Assembly: GCA_025331445.1 (NCBI GenBank)
Contig: JAIWNE010000013.1
Location: 1-64,000 of the forward strand
DNA length: 64,000 bases
From: Blakeslea trispora
Lineage: Eukaryota; Mucoromycota; Mucoromycetes; Mucorales; Choanephoraceae
Reading direction: 5' to 3'
Within the stretch, counting starts at the first letter, position 1, and each line of letters starts with the position of its first letter. The notes beneath the pieces are model-generated. The model did not search any database. It worked only from the letters and a program-made list of their open reading frames with translations, and had not been told where the DNA came from. Positions 11,820-23,046 of the stretch are shown here, piece by piece. Made by a program: the position numbers and the translations under genes.

Positions 11820-12597
11820 TGAAGCAGCAATCAGTAGAATTGAAAGAAACTGGTTTTCAAATGTGATACTTATAGCTCAAGAATCGCAGCATAGTCCAAA
11901 ACTTAAGGATGTGCAGAGATATCAAGGTCTTCCTTTACCTATAAGATTTTTTTTCAGTGTATTGAGAACTCATTAAATAGAGTATTTCAGTACAACATAC
12001 TTTTATGCAGACAGCAACCATTTGAAACGCCTAATGAAGTTATTAAGGCTCTCTGCAATTTATCTTTTTTCTGGCTAAATGTAAATCCAATCAATGAAAG
12101 TATTGAATATGCTCATCAAATTTCCAAACAAGCCAATTTGTTTCAAGACAAAGTAAAAAAAAGCAACACCAAAAATAGCTTTTTAGTCAAATGCAATGCA
12201 TACAGTATCGATTAGAAATTGAATATCCGATGCCTAGATCTCAAAAAACCTTTCGTTAGCACTGTGTAGCTATTGAGCGACCTAAAATGCGCAAGTTACA
12301 CAATTTTATGATCGACGAGATGAGCACATGCTAGAGAGTTTTATCTGTCTAGTCAAGTACAGTTATATTAAGACCAAAGATTTACTAGATTGGAACTATG
12401 TGCTTATGTCCTACATTAACATGCCCAGGGGCTTATTGATATAACAGGTCAAACTAGTAAATTAGTTTTTTGTAAATTTCGTTTTACCAACCTTCATTAA
12501 GATTCCGAATTAACGTGGCAAGAAGATCGTCATCATTTCTTGACATTTTCAAAAGAGACAGCTGCTCTTAAACATTTGATAAAGAAGAAGAAGTAAT
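11820..12597 (+). pseudogene. Decayed or intron-riddled unidentified protein-coding region
   Basis: Four open stretches with convincing protein composition follow one another on the plus strand but in shifting frames. They are about 11820-11988 (contains QHSPKLKDVQRYQGLPLPIR), about 11906-12216 (PFETPNEVIKALCNLSFFWL and NPINESIEYAHQISKQANLF), about 12290-12440 (DRRDEHMLESFICLVKYSYI and LLDWNYVLMSYINMPRG) and about 12507-12597 (DSELTWQEDRHHFLTFSKET, ending in KKKK-stop). I cannot connect them with clean splice sites or find a start codon. A dead gene with frameshifts is the simplest reading; a gene with many introns is the alternative. I do not recognise the family. Confidence 0.45.
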
Positions 12598-13181
12598 AAA
12601 GCCGAACTCATGGTTTGAATGGGAGAATTATTCTTATTTTAGGAGTTTTCTTTTTTTTTTTTGAAGAATACTACACAAGATGATAAAAATTTCCCATTAC
12701 TATTTTTGCAAATGAGTTAATTATAGTATGATCTGGACCTTCAAGATGCCGAGACATAAACAATTAGCAGTAGGCCTAATAAAAGTGTACAGGTAGCGTC
12801 TTGTTTCTAAAATTAAATAAACTTGTGGTATCGGAGCCGTTTTTTTCTTTAAGAAATCGACAATAAATTTCTTCCTAGAGAGAACGTATAGTTGTAAAGG
12901 ACACTACGGTGCATTTAAGTTCCTCGGTAAACAAAAAAAAAAAAAGATGGGCCTCCTAGTAAAATAGTATCAACGAAATAGATGCAAAAGGGATACAGAG
13001 AAAGAATAGGGAAGAGAAATAATATGCATAAAGAAGAAGCAAAGGTAGGACCAAATGTTAATTTGCAACAAAGCTCGAGGCGATCATCTAACTGCGTTTC
13101 TTTACAAGTCTTTTTTGTCATACCATTTAAGTGGAGTATGAATGTCACTGTTTCGTACCTTTTTTTTTTTTAAGAAAATCC

Positions 13182-13189
13182 TATATATA
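13182..13189 (+). promoter_or_regulatory. TATA box of the Kre9-like gene
   Basis: TATATATA lies 71-78 bases upstream of the ATG at 13260, followed by a CT-rich stretch and an A-rich leader. Spacing fits a TATA-directed start about 30 bases downstream. Confidence 0.55.
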
Positions 13190-13259
13190 GAGTCATCTCA
13201 AAACTCTCTCTCTCTCTTTTCATTAATTCATCACATCCTCAAACATTCTATACAGTAAA

Positions 13260-14002
13260 ATGAAGTTCTTCAGCGTCTTGTCTATTGCCCCTATTTTCGC
13301 CGCATTGGTTTCTGCTGCTCCCGCCACTCCTGCCAATGCTACTGTTTCTTTAGCTGGTGCTGCCACTCAAAATGCTGGTCTCTCCATTACCAATCCTATT
13401 CAAAACGTTAGTTGAAAAAATCTAATCTGTGCTTTAGTTATTCCAATGTACTCATATTTTTTTTTGTATATAAATAGACTTCCGCTGTCATGGGCTCTGT
13501 CTTTAACATCCAATGGACTCAAACAGATCCTACTGCTTCCAAGATTCAGTCCATCGCATTGATGGCTGGTGACTCTGCTGCACTTACAACAATTATTGCT
13601 AATGTTCTTGATGCTCAATTGATTGATATCAGCACAGCAAACTACAACTGGACTATCCCTACCAACCTTACTGCACGACAAGATTATGCTTTGGCTATCA
13701 AGGGTGATAACACTTTCACCACTTACTCTTCTTATTTCTCTATTCTTTCAACTGATTCTGGTTCAAGTGATGAAGGTGAATCTGATGCTGAAGATAACGA
13801 GGGAGAAGCTGGTGACGATGCTACAGAAGATGCTACTGAAGACGCTGCCGAAGATGCTGCCGAAGAAACTGGAGAAAATGCCACTGAAGAGATTGACGAA
13901 AATGCTACTGAAGATGTTAGCGAGGAAGCTGCCGATGCTTCTGTTGAAGCAACTGAAGAGGCTGCTGATGAATCCAATGAAGATGCCTCCAAATCCTCTT
14001 AG
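13260..14002 (+). CDS. Secreted Kre9/KNH-family cell-wall protein with acidic repeat tail
   Basis: Exons 13260..13406 and 13478..14002 join in phase 0 and encode 223 residues. A typical signal peptide (MKFFSVLSIAPIFAALVSA) is followed by a Thr/Ala-rich start and a Kre9/KNH-type domain: NPIQN, then a GSVFNIQW core, IQSIALMAGD, and YALAIKGDNTFTTYSSYFSI. This fold occurs in fungal wall and GPI-linked proteins linked to beta-glucan assembly. The last 75 residues are a degenerate repeat of Glu/Asp-Ala-Thr units (ATEDATEDAAEDAAEETGE) in place of the usual Ser/Thr-rich, GPI-attachment region. No hydrophobic C-terminal GPI signal is visible, so the protein is probably secreted or wall-trapped by charge. 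The strong TATA box suggests regulated, high expression. Confidence 0.75.
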
Positions 14003-15875
14003 ACCTTTTTTTTGTTATTATTATTTTTTTGCAAATCAGATGAATGTTTGTTAATTCGCTGACCATCATATCAGTGCTGACATATTTATGTATTTTCAAT
14101 AAATTTCTGTAAATTTAAAAACAAGTTTGGCAGCCGGTAAAGATCTATGTGTCGTCATTAGTGCTGTTAGCACAAGCATCAGTCATTGTAAGACTACATA
14201 TATGATTGCTTTTTTTTGTCCTCGTCTTTTAAATGATGCACCAAGGCTAACAAAGCACGCTATTAAACCAAACAATTCTAAAGCTAAAGCCATATGATGA
14301 GTAGCAAAAGAGAGCTTAAAAAACAAGTGAAGATAAAACCAGTCTTTTATGATTTTTTTTTTTGCTTTATGAAATTGAGGATAGAGATAGCTATCTTTGT
14401 ATAGACTTTGAAATGGAACATGAACAGAAAAATAAAAATAAAAATGCATGCTGCAGTCAAAAAGCAGATTTCGAGAATGAAGTCATGCTACTAAGCATTT
14501 GCCTCAAAAAAAATGTACAAGCCGCTATTATTCAAAGATGGTTTATGTTACTTTCAAAATAGAAAATCGAAATGAAAGTAGTATATGCTTTGACACAGGT
14601 TGAGATTCTATCAAAACAAGTTATTGTATCGAACCTTAATTTCCAGTTACATGAAAGAGTCACAGAATGAAGCGTTTGAAAGCGTTTAGATTGTATAAGA
14701 TTACTTGCTATCAACTAAGTCAATATAACAAACTTAGACTCTACTTTTACTGAATAAACATATTGGCTTTCTCTTTGTGAAAAAGGCCTGATTATAGCTT
14801 ATGATTCTTTATTCTATTTGTGCCACACTACAGGTCTAGTTGAACGATACTTTTTTTTTCTATATATATAAATGAGCTTCTTATACTTAGTTCCCCATAC
14901 TAAACACAGAAAAAAGAATGGCCCAAAATCACTTGTAATGCATCTGTTCTACAGTTTTCTAATATTGTCATTTTGCCTCTTTTATCATCTGCTCTTTTTA
15001 ATAGTTCTAGCTTGTGAATATAACAGTGAATCAATTTGACACAATGCTTTACAAATAAGCTCATCAAGCGATAATACGATAGATGTACATGATGGCACAG
15101 AACAAGTTTGTCTATTTAGGTGTAGGGGTATTCTTTACGAAGCCAAGGTCAGATAAGACGGGATTATTCACCTGCTTAATGCCTATGTTACGCTTTAATT
15201 GTCATTAAAAAGTATCCCCAAATATTTATGATTGAAGCTTGCATGAGCGTAAGCGATTTAAACAAAATTCAGTGCCTGCATCTTACAGGGTAACTGTGCT
15301 GCTATTAAGTTTTGGACTTGACATCTATTTCTCTAGTACGCATACTATCTCTTTTCCTTAACATTGTATTGCTACCTAGTCTTTGATGACAATTTCTCGC
15401 TTGCTTGCAACAATTCCATAAAAAGAGAAACACGCATTGTATTCAGTATGATCTTATGCTTACAGAGAAATCATCTTTAGGTTTTCTCGCATAGTGCAGA
15501 AACAACACCTCCCCTTCAATCTATAAGTAGAAACATAAAAACAAACATCTGCCAAAATAATAATTTTTTTTTTTTTTTTTTGATTCTCTCTTTTTTTTTT
15601 TTGCGATCCAGTGTTCAATGCACATAAATGCTAATATGCGTTTACTTGACTACAAAAAAGAAAAAAGCTTAAGAAAAACGTCAACCTAAGATGTACAAAA
15701 TTGCCCTTTTTTTTCTGTCTCCTTTCCTCACACACACTAACTTTTTTTTTTTCTTTTCCGCTTATCCTTCTTTTCTCCTTCTTCCCTTATTCTCTCTCTT
15801 TTTTTTTTTTAGTCTATTTTCTCAGCCTTTTTTTTTTTTCTTTTGTATATATACACTTGACAACGATATATTGTT
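14003..15875. other. Intergenic region, no gene recognised
   Basis: AT-rich sequence with long T runs near 15560-15600 and 15730-15840, the latter being the pyrimidine-rich leader of the Sec2-like gene. Two ORFs of 66-88 codons on opposite strands at 14183-14562 overlap each other, have poor composition and are not supported as genes. Confidence 0.5.
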
Positions 15876-17536
15876 ATGGTGACAGAAACAGCAGCCAGTC
15901 TAGGTGTCATCAGTCTAAATCTCAATTTGGACCAGTACAGCAAACCTGACTTGGCAAGCCATGTCGTTATCTTGGACAAATCTTACGAAGCTGATAGTAG
16001 CAGTAGTACCACAACAGTCAGCAGCCCTGCGATCTCTCCTCGCTCCATCGAGCCTTTGTGTCCTTGTAGTGAGCTCACGCTGTCCAACTTAGGCTGTGAT
16101 AAATGCTCTCTTTCTTATATTCAACAACAACACAAGAGATCAAAAAATCAACTCGAAAACCTAAGAGAAGCCAAGATATCGCTTCATGCCGAGCAGGATA
16201 GACTGGAGTCACAAATTGTTGACTTGGGAAACAGTCTCAGAGACAAGCTTAAGAATATCGAAACGACAGCAGAAAACATTACATCATTACAGTATGACCT
16301 GAAAGTAATGGATACCAAATGTAGAGAAGAAGCCTCGGAAGTAGAAGACATACAACGATCTAAGGAGACTGTCAAAAGAGAGCTTGAGGAATTAAGCACA
16401 CGCCTATTTGAGGAAGCAGATAAACTGGTCAAACTTGAGAAGGCTGAGCAAGAAATCCTAAAGTCAAAAAATAACCAATTAACAACTGACCTCAAGTCCG
16501 CCCAGTTATCTTTAGCAGATGCTGAAAGTCAATTGAAATTAATTAAGAACGAATTGGGAGAAGAAACACAACAGCATCATTCACCTCTCGATCCATCATT
16601 CAAAGAGACATCTCCCTATCAAAATGCGGATACTGCAAATGATACCATGAACGCCTATACCCGTGCTCAAATAGAGTTGAGCCAAATGCATGGTATGGAG
16701 CTGGAGCTATTTATGGATACACTCGAGAACGATAACGCCCTGATGGAGTTTAATGACTTTATTCAATCCCTGTACAGAACGCCTTTGCGAAAGATAAATA
16801 GCCTAAAATATATGAAGTATTGCATCTGGGAGGATATCGAACCTTGTTTACGTTTCGGTCCAAATCCAAAACTAGCAAGCAAGAAGATTATTGATGCTAT
16901 CCTTGTGAAGGCATGTCATGTTGAGGAATGCCCAGAGGGCTTTGCAGAGGATCAAGCTAAACGTCAATTGAAAGAAGAAGCAACAGCAACTCTTTGGGAG
17001 CGCTTTGTTACATCATCCGTCTTCTTAGGCTGTCAAGCTTGTGGCAGAGAAGCAGACAACCCAAAGGCAAGATCTGAGTTGCTCAAATACCGTTTCAGAA
17101 TATCTTGCTTTGATGAATGGGCATGTATCGATCGTTATTGCCGTGATAGACTACTTGCCGTAGCTGAATTCTATTTATTTATCCGCCATCTTCGTGCAGG
17201 CATGTATAAACACCGCTCACTTCATGAACTATACCAAGAATCAATTCGATTGAAACTACAAATGTTTCTAGCCAGGTACTGAATAATACATATTGACATC
17301 ATGTTTTATGTCTTTCTAATTATGTTTGTAATAGAATGGGAGCTTTACCTGACATGCTGCAAAGTTGTGGTATCAACCCTGAAAAGGTTGCATCTGCATT
17401 TCATGGAGAAGTTAGCAGCAGCAGTCTTTCGCTAGCGGAAGCATCTATTACCTCTGAGCGTCTATCAAGCTCAACTGAGTCGTCACTTACAATTTCTACT
17501 ATCGAATCAGCAAGAACCTCTACATCCTTCTTTTGA
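15876..17536 (+). CDS. SEC2: Sec2/Rabin8-type Rab guanine nucleotide exchange factor
   Basis: Exons 15876..17275 and 17335..17536 join in phase 2 to give 533 residues. A Ser-rich N-terminus with a CPC...CDKC cysteine cluster precedes a long coiled coil at about residues 80-225. This ends in the Sec2 signature (KRELEELSTRLFEEADKLV), the part that opens Sec4/Rab8 GTPases. The C-terminal half (from about 255) resembles the conserved tail of Rabin8/RAB3IL1, with a FLGCQACG motif and IDRYCRDRLLAVAEFYLFIR. The product should activate a Sec4/Rab8-like GTPase on secretory vesicles at growing tips. The final exon is Ser/Thr-rich. The start ATG follows a polypyrimidine tract and a TATATATA-like element about 25 bases upstream. 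Confidence 0.85.
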
Positions 17537-18373
17537 AAAGTATTCTTTTCTTTCTTCAAGTCTTTGCTCCCTAATGTATTTTATATATATTTCTTTTGAA
17601 AAAGAGAAAAAAAAAAGCACTACCTCCTCATCTCTTTTTTTTTTCAAGCTTACATTTATGCCATTTCTTCGTTTCCCACTCTTCCTCATATACTCATTAG
17701 TCTTAATAATACCTTTAGCTTAATCCCCATAATAACTTCAATACCTAATTAAACACAGCAATATTGTCCATCTCTCTCTCACACAGAAATCTCTTGTTTT
17801 ATTTGCAATAAAAGTAATCATCATCAAAAGTTTAACTCGATAGCCCCTGAAAATTGTCGTTTGTTTGCCATCCAAACAAGTAGAAATGAATTGGATGACA
17901 CATACTGAGAAGACGTCTTGATGTTTGACTGCCCGTATAACCATTAGCTTAAAACCAGAATGTACAATTCTGCCTTCAAGGCAACTTTGTCTATTGCTAT
18001 TTGGATTTCCAAAAAAAAAAAGAAAGAGAGATGATTAAGAGCTGCAAAGTAAGATCATCTAATGGCACATACCTTGAATGACACACAGTTTATGTTATTG
18101 GAGGCATAAAAGCTTGAGCGAGCCAGATATATTTGACAGACATGAATGTATATTTATAGTTGAAGGGTCTTTTTCATCCGGTTGCCAACTCTATGACTTT
18201 CTTTTGAAAATCCTTGTCAGTATTTAGGATAGCTGTTGGATTTCAAGGCAGTTTTTTTTTTTCTTTTTTTTTTTTTTTTTTGGAATATCGCTACTCGCAT
18301 GCTGAAGTTCATTGACTTCTTTTTCAAAAAGTTAGAAAGCTGGAGTATAAGCTCACTTATGATGATCAAACAT
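17537..18373. other. Intergenic flank outside the left inverted-repeat arm
   Basis: It contains the 3' region of the Sec2-like gene, poly-A/T tracts and a T-rich run at 18250-18282. From about 18311 there is a short, gapped similarity (a CAAAAAGTTAGAA core) to the mirrored sequence ending near 60683. This suggests the ancestral duplication reached slightly further out than the nearly identical part. No gene is visible. Confidence 0.5.
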
Positions 18374-18533
18374 TCAACTATTTGCCTGTTTTGACAATGA
18401 AAGAAGAATAAGGCCTATACATATACTCTATTGACTCTATTAATAACAAGTAGGATCCTAATCAATTCGGGTTCATTGTTCTTGACTCTTTGATTATGAC
18501 ATAAAAAGAAAAGTTTAGTCAGCCAATTCAGCT

Positions 18534-18812
18534 ATGCTAGCAGTAGAAGCCAAAACATCAGTACGGATACTTGAGCCTATCATTGTTTACTCTATTGTTC
18601 GTGATCTGAACAGGTTGATTCCAGAACATCAAATTAATGGCTATAGAATGAACAGCAAAAGAAAAGCAGAGACAAGAAACAGCACAGACATCGTAGCTAA
18701 GCTTAGACAAGAGAAACATAGAAATGATGAAAAGCTGATAGATCAGACTACGACAAGCGGCAACATTCATGCTAATAAAGATCGTTTTGACAATCAAGCT
18801 CCTCTTGAATAA
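18534..18812 (+). CDS. Unrecognised 92-aa ORF in left arm
   Basis: An open frame from ATG to TAA with protein-like, charged composition (YSIVRDLNRLIPEHQINGYR, KLRQEKHRNDEKLIDQ). It is preserved without change in the right arm (60204-60482, minus strand). I do not recognise a family. Conservation between arms cannot be taken as selection because the arms are almost identical everywhere. It may be an exon of a larger or decayed gene. Confidence 0.35.
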   Translation: MLAVEAKTSVRILEPIIVYSIVRDLNRLIPEHQINGYRMNSKRKAETRNSTDIVAKLRQEKHRNDEKLIDQTTTSGNIHANKDRFDNQAPLE

Positions 18813-19273
18813 AAACAAAACAAAAAAAAAAGAAACTCGCTATGCCCGTAAGGTGAATTAATGTGTTTGATTTTCATAGTTGAATAACAGAAAAAAGAGG
18901 TTATAATGCATTCCTTTGGAAGAGGAGAATGAATAAAGAAAAGCATTGACCAGCAATCTTGATGATTGGACAAGTGTCGTAATAATCAATCTTTTCTTTT
19001 TTTTGAAATGGAGTTTATAAGTTAGTGAAGCAAAAGACAAAGAAATCCACTTTACTTCTTTACTTTCTTGCTCTCTTTTCCTCCCATCTGTGTTTGCAAG
19101 ACATGCAGTGTTAGGAAAAGAAGTCATTGTTTGGAAACACACAAAAAAAACAGTCTCAAAGGATTGGTAGAAAAAAATTCAGCAGTCCAGTCCAACATGT
19201 GATTGAGTGCTGTCAAAAAAGATATAAAAAGGCTTCGTTTTTCGCCTTTTTTTCTTCTTTTCTTTATCCATTT

Positions 19274-19420
19274 AAGATGAACGGGATGGTCGTTCTCTAT
19301 AGGCATGTGTCATGACACCTCTGCTGAGTTTGTTGGGCTAAGGGGACAAGATGAACGGGATGTGCGTTCTCTATAGGCATGTTAATAATACCTCTGCTGA
19401 ATTTGTTGGGGTTAGGGGAG
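19274..19420 (+). repeat. Two diverged 74-bp tandem units inside the arm
   Basis: Both units contain AAGATGAACGGGATG, GCGTTCTCTATAGGCATG or a close variant, CCTCTGCTGA and TTTGTTGGG. The copies differ at about ten positions, so the duplication is older than the arm duplication. The mirrored pair lies at about 59595-59741. Confidence 0.7.
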
Positions 19421-20230
19421 AAGGGGCACTTGGTGCCCTTTTCTGTTATAATTAATAAAAAAAGAAAAAAAGCTAATTTGATGATGAAAACCTGTATTGC
19501 GCATAAGCCTTATTTTGTGTTATGTTTACTTGTTTGTCTTTTTATTGTTTCAATGATTTGTGTGTAATATGTTTATACGATCTATCAATATTTTTGGTAT
19601 GAGTAAACTAAGCTGTAGACAATAACTGCATTTTGTTACAATCTTCTTTCCAGAAACTTGTATGATCAAAAAACCATTCATGTCGCAGTTTCATCATCTA
19701 ATAGCTACCAATACAAACACTTTCAGGTACTTCTTCTCCACAACTAGCATGCAAATAATTCATGCAAATCTATCATGGAAGTCTCCGCTAAAAAAAAAGT
19801 GTTTTCAAGATGATGGGGCTGCATAAACAGCCTCTGGCCTCCCTCCCAGTTCATCTCTGACAGAGAGCTCTCTTTATTTCAAGGGAATTTCTTTGTTGTT
19901 GTTTTATTTCATTGTATTTGTTGAGGGATATATTGTTGTTAGTGCCGACTATTATTACCAACACTACTAGTATTGGCATATACCGAGATACAAAAGAAGG
20001 GCGCGTAGAGCAACTGATTGGCGTGAGGAAGTAACTTGTTTAGATAGACGCAGACTAATTGAACGGAAAGAGAGCTACACCTTTTTATTTATTAGTTTAT
20101 CACCTAGACTGTAGTCTGAAATAAAGGTACATATACGCATGCTTTATATTTTGGTTGTTGTTGTTGTTCAATCACCAAGGTATCAGACTCAACCTGTTCT
20201 ATTGCCTTTTCTTCTTTTCTCTTTTAACCC

Positions 20231-20503
20231 ATGCGACACCTACTTTCGGGTTGGTAAGTTTGGGTTTTATCTGGAGATTTAGACACAGAAGGCAGACATG
20301 GAAGATAGACACGGTAGACAGATACGAAAGACAGACAGACTCTCAGTTGTGGGAATAGTGTGTCCAGTCAGCAAGCATACAGCATCAGAGAGTTGAGAGC
20401 TAAGCTGCAGAATGAAGAATTGTTGAAAGGTTTTCTCGAGAAACGAATGGCAAAAGAGCAGAGGAAAAAGAAGAAGAAGAAGAGGAAAAGGGAACAGAGA
20501 TAG
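20231..20503 (+). CDS. Two-exon 55-aa lysine-rich small protein (left arm copy)
   Basis: Exon 1 is 20231..20253 (ATG, ending in GGT TG before a perfect GTAAGT donor) and exon 2 is 20359..20503, with an AATAG acceptor and matching phase. The product starts MRHLLSGCVSSQQAYSIREL, continues with a predicted amphipathic helix (RAKLQNEELLKGFLEKRMAK) and ends in a Lys/Arg tail. Without splicing the reading frame is short and overlooked. An in-frame stop just upstream of the ATG supports the start. Function is unknown; the basic tail could bind nucleic acid or target the nucleus. An identical copy sits at 58512-58784 on the minus strand. Confidence 0.5.
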
Positions 20504-20661
20504 TTATTCAACTAGCCGCACAGTATCCCATCGTATTGCGTTGGACGATAGAGAAAGAGGATGTTGATGGATGAACAGAAAGACAATCGAAAGGATGGTT
20601 ATATCAGATCAACATGTAAATATCCATCTATCTATTTTACCCTGTCTCAATGCACAATTGT

Positions 20662-20919
20662 TTATGAAATGCTGAGGAGGAAAAAGAAGAGGATCAGAAA
20701 CAGCGTGGCAAATATAGCAGTGAGGAGCATATGAGGAACATTTGAGGAAGATGCAGCACAGCCAAGTGATGAGGAAGGCTTTTGTTCAAGTAGTTTGACA
20801 GCATGTGGTTGCAGCCCCGGTGGATATGCCGGATACGGATACGGATATGGATACAATTCCGTGATCAAATGTACTGATGAGAGCAACAAAGGGCTATCAT
20901 AGTATTGTACATGTTGCAA
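20662..20919 (-). CDS. Small protein with C-terminal membrane segment (left arm copy)
   Basis: The frame reads through a Tyr-Pro repeat (YPYPYPAYPPG), a polar linker and a strongly hydrophobic C-terminus (LLTAIFATLFLILFFFLLS) that ends the protein, as in tail-anchored proteins. The open frame continues upstream of the first ATG to an AG acceptor at about 20941, so this may be the last exon of a longer gene. The preceding stretch 21005-21283 includes another coding-like piece (NCIQVDEMLRQHSKEGATII). Identity is unknown. The mirrored copy is at 58096-58353. Confidence 0.4.
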   Translation of the reverse strand: MQHVQYYDSPLLLSSVHLITELYPYPYPYPAYPPGLQPHAVKLLEQKPSSSLGCAASSSNVPHMLLTAIFATLFLILFFFLLSIS

Positions 20920-22942
20920 TGAGTACAGACTAATCTGAGTCTATGGGAGGGGACGAAAGAGCATGTAAAGCAGATATGACATACTTTGATTCAACCATTC
21001 TTGCCTATCCGAAATAGTACAATGAATGTATTACGTGGAGAAACATGTAAAGCAATGAAAGATCCATCTTCCTTCTGTGAGAGTGAGAGAGTGAGTGAGA
21101 GAGTGAGTGAGAGAGTGAGTAAGAGTAAATGAGAGGTTCACTATCAATTATCGTTGCACCCTCTTTACTATGTTGTCTGAGCATTTCATCAACTTGTATG
21201 CAATTACTGAGTGAAAAAAAAAGGGGGGGGGACTGTGAGTAGCACATACTATCAAGTAAGAAGAACAAGCTTTGACTATGCAAACATGTATGAGATCAGT
21301 AGAGTGCTTCTCAAACAAAAGCACACCTTGTTAAAGCACTATTATATGAGGGAGATAAAGGGCTGGAAATATATGCATGAATCTTGAGGATGGATCATGA
21401 AGCAATTGATAAGCATAATAGAGTGTGTAGAGGATGTTCATCATTCCATCCAAGTCAGGTGGAGATTAGGTTTGATCAAGCAGTAGATCTAGATAGGTTG
21501 ATCACATAAGAGTAACAGTAATCGAGCAACCTAGTGTCAGTCAGTAGAATGCTTATTGAATGTAGGCACAATTTACTGAATTGATTGAACTTTTATTCAT
21601 TCAACAAAATTAAGTGATCAAGAAATGCATCTTTAGCGAGCAAAAAGAAAAAAGTTAAAAAAGTAAAAAAAGAAAAGTAAGATTTTATAACAAGTATTTA
21701 TTTATTGGATTTATAACAACATAATGTTAGAAGTCTATTAGCCAGTTTATTACAACTGTTTCCAAGGGTAACCAATCGTGGAGGTTGACTTCAATCTACC
21801 CTCTTCTCTAGCTCACGGTGCGAGATACCACCTGAGTGACCTCGTAAGGTAAAACAGGGGAAGACCATACCAACGTCCTACTGAGGATCCCTAGGGGTTG
21901 ACGACAAGCAATGAGAGCAAAGGTAACCAATACCCTCAAAGTGTCGCATATGTCATATTTCGTATGAAGAAAACATAACTTGTATGCTAGGGGTACCCTC
22001 CCCGCTCTTCATCTTCCATAAGCACTCCCCGAATTGCTTCTAATATCCACGTCTGAACCTGCCTAGTAAAGAACCATAGCTCAAAGAACCACAGCTCTCA
22101 CTTGACTAGGGTAGCCAGCATACGTCCAGGCATCACCCTCTCTCTCTCTAACGAAAAAGAAAGAAAGAAAGAAAAAAAGTGAAGCTGTCACATCCTGAGT
22201 GAGAGTATCCTCCCCTTTAACTCCAACTCCTAGCTCTCTTATTCTCTACTGCTCCCTCACTGAAGGGGACTAAAAAGCAAAAGAATAGTCATGCGAGAAG
22301 GGAGAAAGAGATCAGCAAAAGAGAAAGTCCAACACTGCTACGAAATCAGGAGGGCACCCTTTCAAACATAACAGCAGCCAACGCGTCTATCGAAAAGATG
22401 TCATTCACGCCGGTCTCTCTTGCAACTGTGCATTACAGAAGAAACAGTAACGAGCTGCCTCAGTCTGTGCGATAGCAAGAATCACCTTGCCCTTGAAGAG
22501 AAAAAAGAGAAAAAAAAATAGGGCGATTCTTTTTTTCCTCTATATGAAAATTGCCTCCTCCTCCCTATTTTCTCAAAACCAATCATAATGATAAGCACAA
22601 TGATGACGTAGCACATCACTCAACATGTATTGTTGGCTTCTTTCTTTCTTTCTTTCTTTCTCTCTCTCTCTTTCTTTGTATAGCTGATACAATAGAGAGT
22701 AAAGGGGAATTGACAATATGAAGGAACTTGCTTTATTATGCAGCTAATGACTTTGGATAAAGAACTCCTCTACAATTGCAGTAACACATAGCCAACACCG
22801 AAATCATGAAATTATGCGGAGCAAAAAAAGATTAGCAATCCCCCAATTGGCATATGAGCTCTATCTAAAGTATAGACAACAGTTGGCGGTAGCCAACGGA
22901 CGAGCTTCGGCTCAATATGCTTCATTTCTGATATTTTTGTTT

Positions 22943-23046
22943 AAATTTGTTCATACAGTCGTTCTAGTGCCAGTTCGTGGGTTCAACAAAAAAAAAAAAA
23001 AAGTGTTGAATCCACGAATGACACTGGAACAATTGTATACAATTTC
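22943..23046. repeat. Foldback hairpin with poly-A loop
   Basis: GTTCTAGTGCCAGTTCGTGG plus GTTCAACA at 22961-22988 pairs with TGTTGAATCCACGAATGACA plus CTGGAAC at 23004-23030 with four mismatches. The loop between them is A-rich, and weaker pairing extends the stem outward to about 45 bp per side. It lies just inside the left arm's inner boundary and 490 bp before the LINE. Confidence 0.75.

Larger units (their letters stand above)
9887..13259. other. Gene-poor 3.4-kb AT-rich region with coding remnants
   Basis: No intact gene is visible. The stretch has many stops in all frames, a G9 run near 11225 and several poly-T tracts. On the minus strand near 10140-10235 there is a 28-codon open stretch with protein-like composition (AKENLASQKRALGVK, then ELEQLEKLI). 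On the plus strand 11820-12597 carries several such stretches, entered separately. The last 100 bases are the promoter of the Kre9-like gene. Confidence 0.5.
18374..22823 (+). repeat. Left arm of a 4.45-kb inverted repeat
   Basis: The reverse complement of 56196-60642 matches this stretch almost base for base. Mirror positions add up to 79015-79019 along the whole length, so there are only a handful of small indels, mostly in homopolymer or CT/TTTC tracts. Every ORF in one arm has an identical partner in the other, for example the 92-codon ORF at 18534-18812 and its mirror at 60204-60482. Similarity stops abruptly at 22823 (inner end) and fades through gapped matches near 18311-18374 (outer end). 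I see no terminal inverted or direct repeat within one arm and no transposase, so this looks like an inverted segmental duplication, not a simple transposon. Confidence 0.9.

Noticed and set aside
21005..21283. 92-codon ORF with Leu-Ser-His-Ser repeats as an intact gene
   Set aside because: The repeats come from a GAGT/CTCA tract and the start part reads through a probable intron; only an internal piece looks coding.
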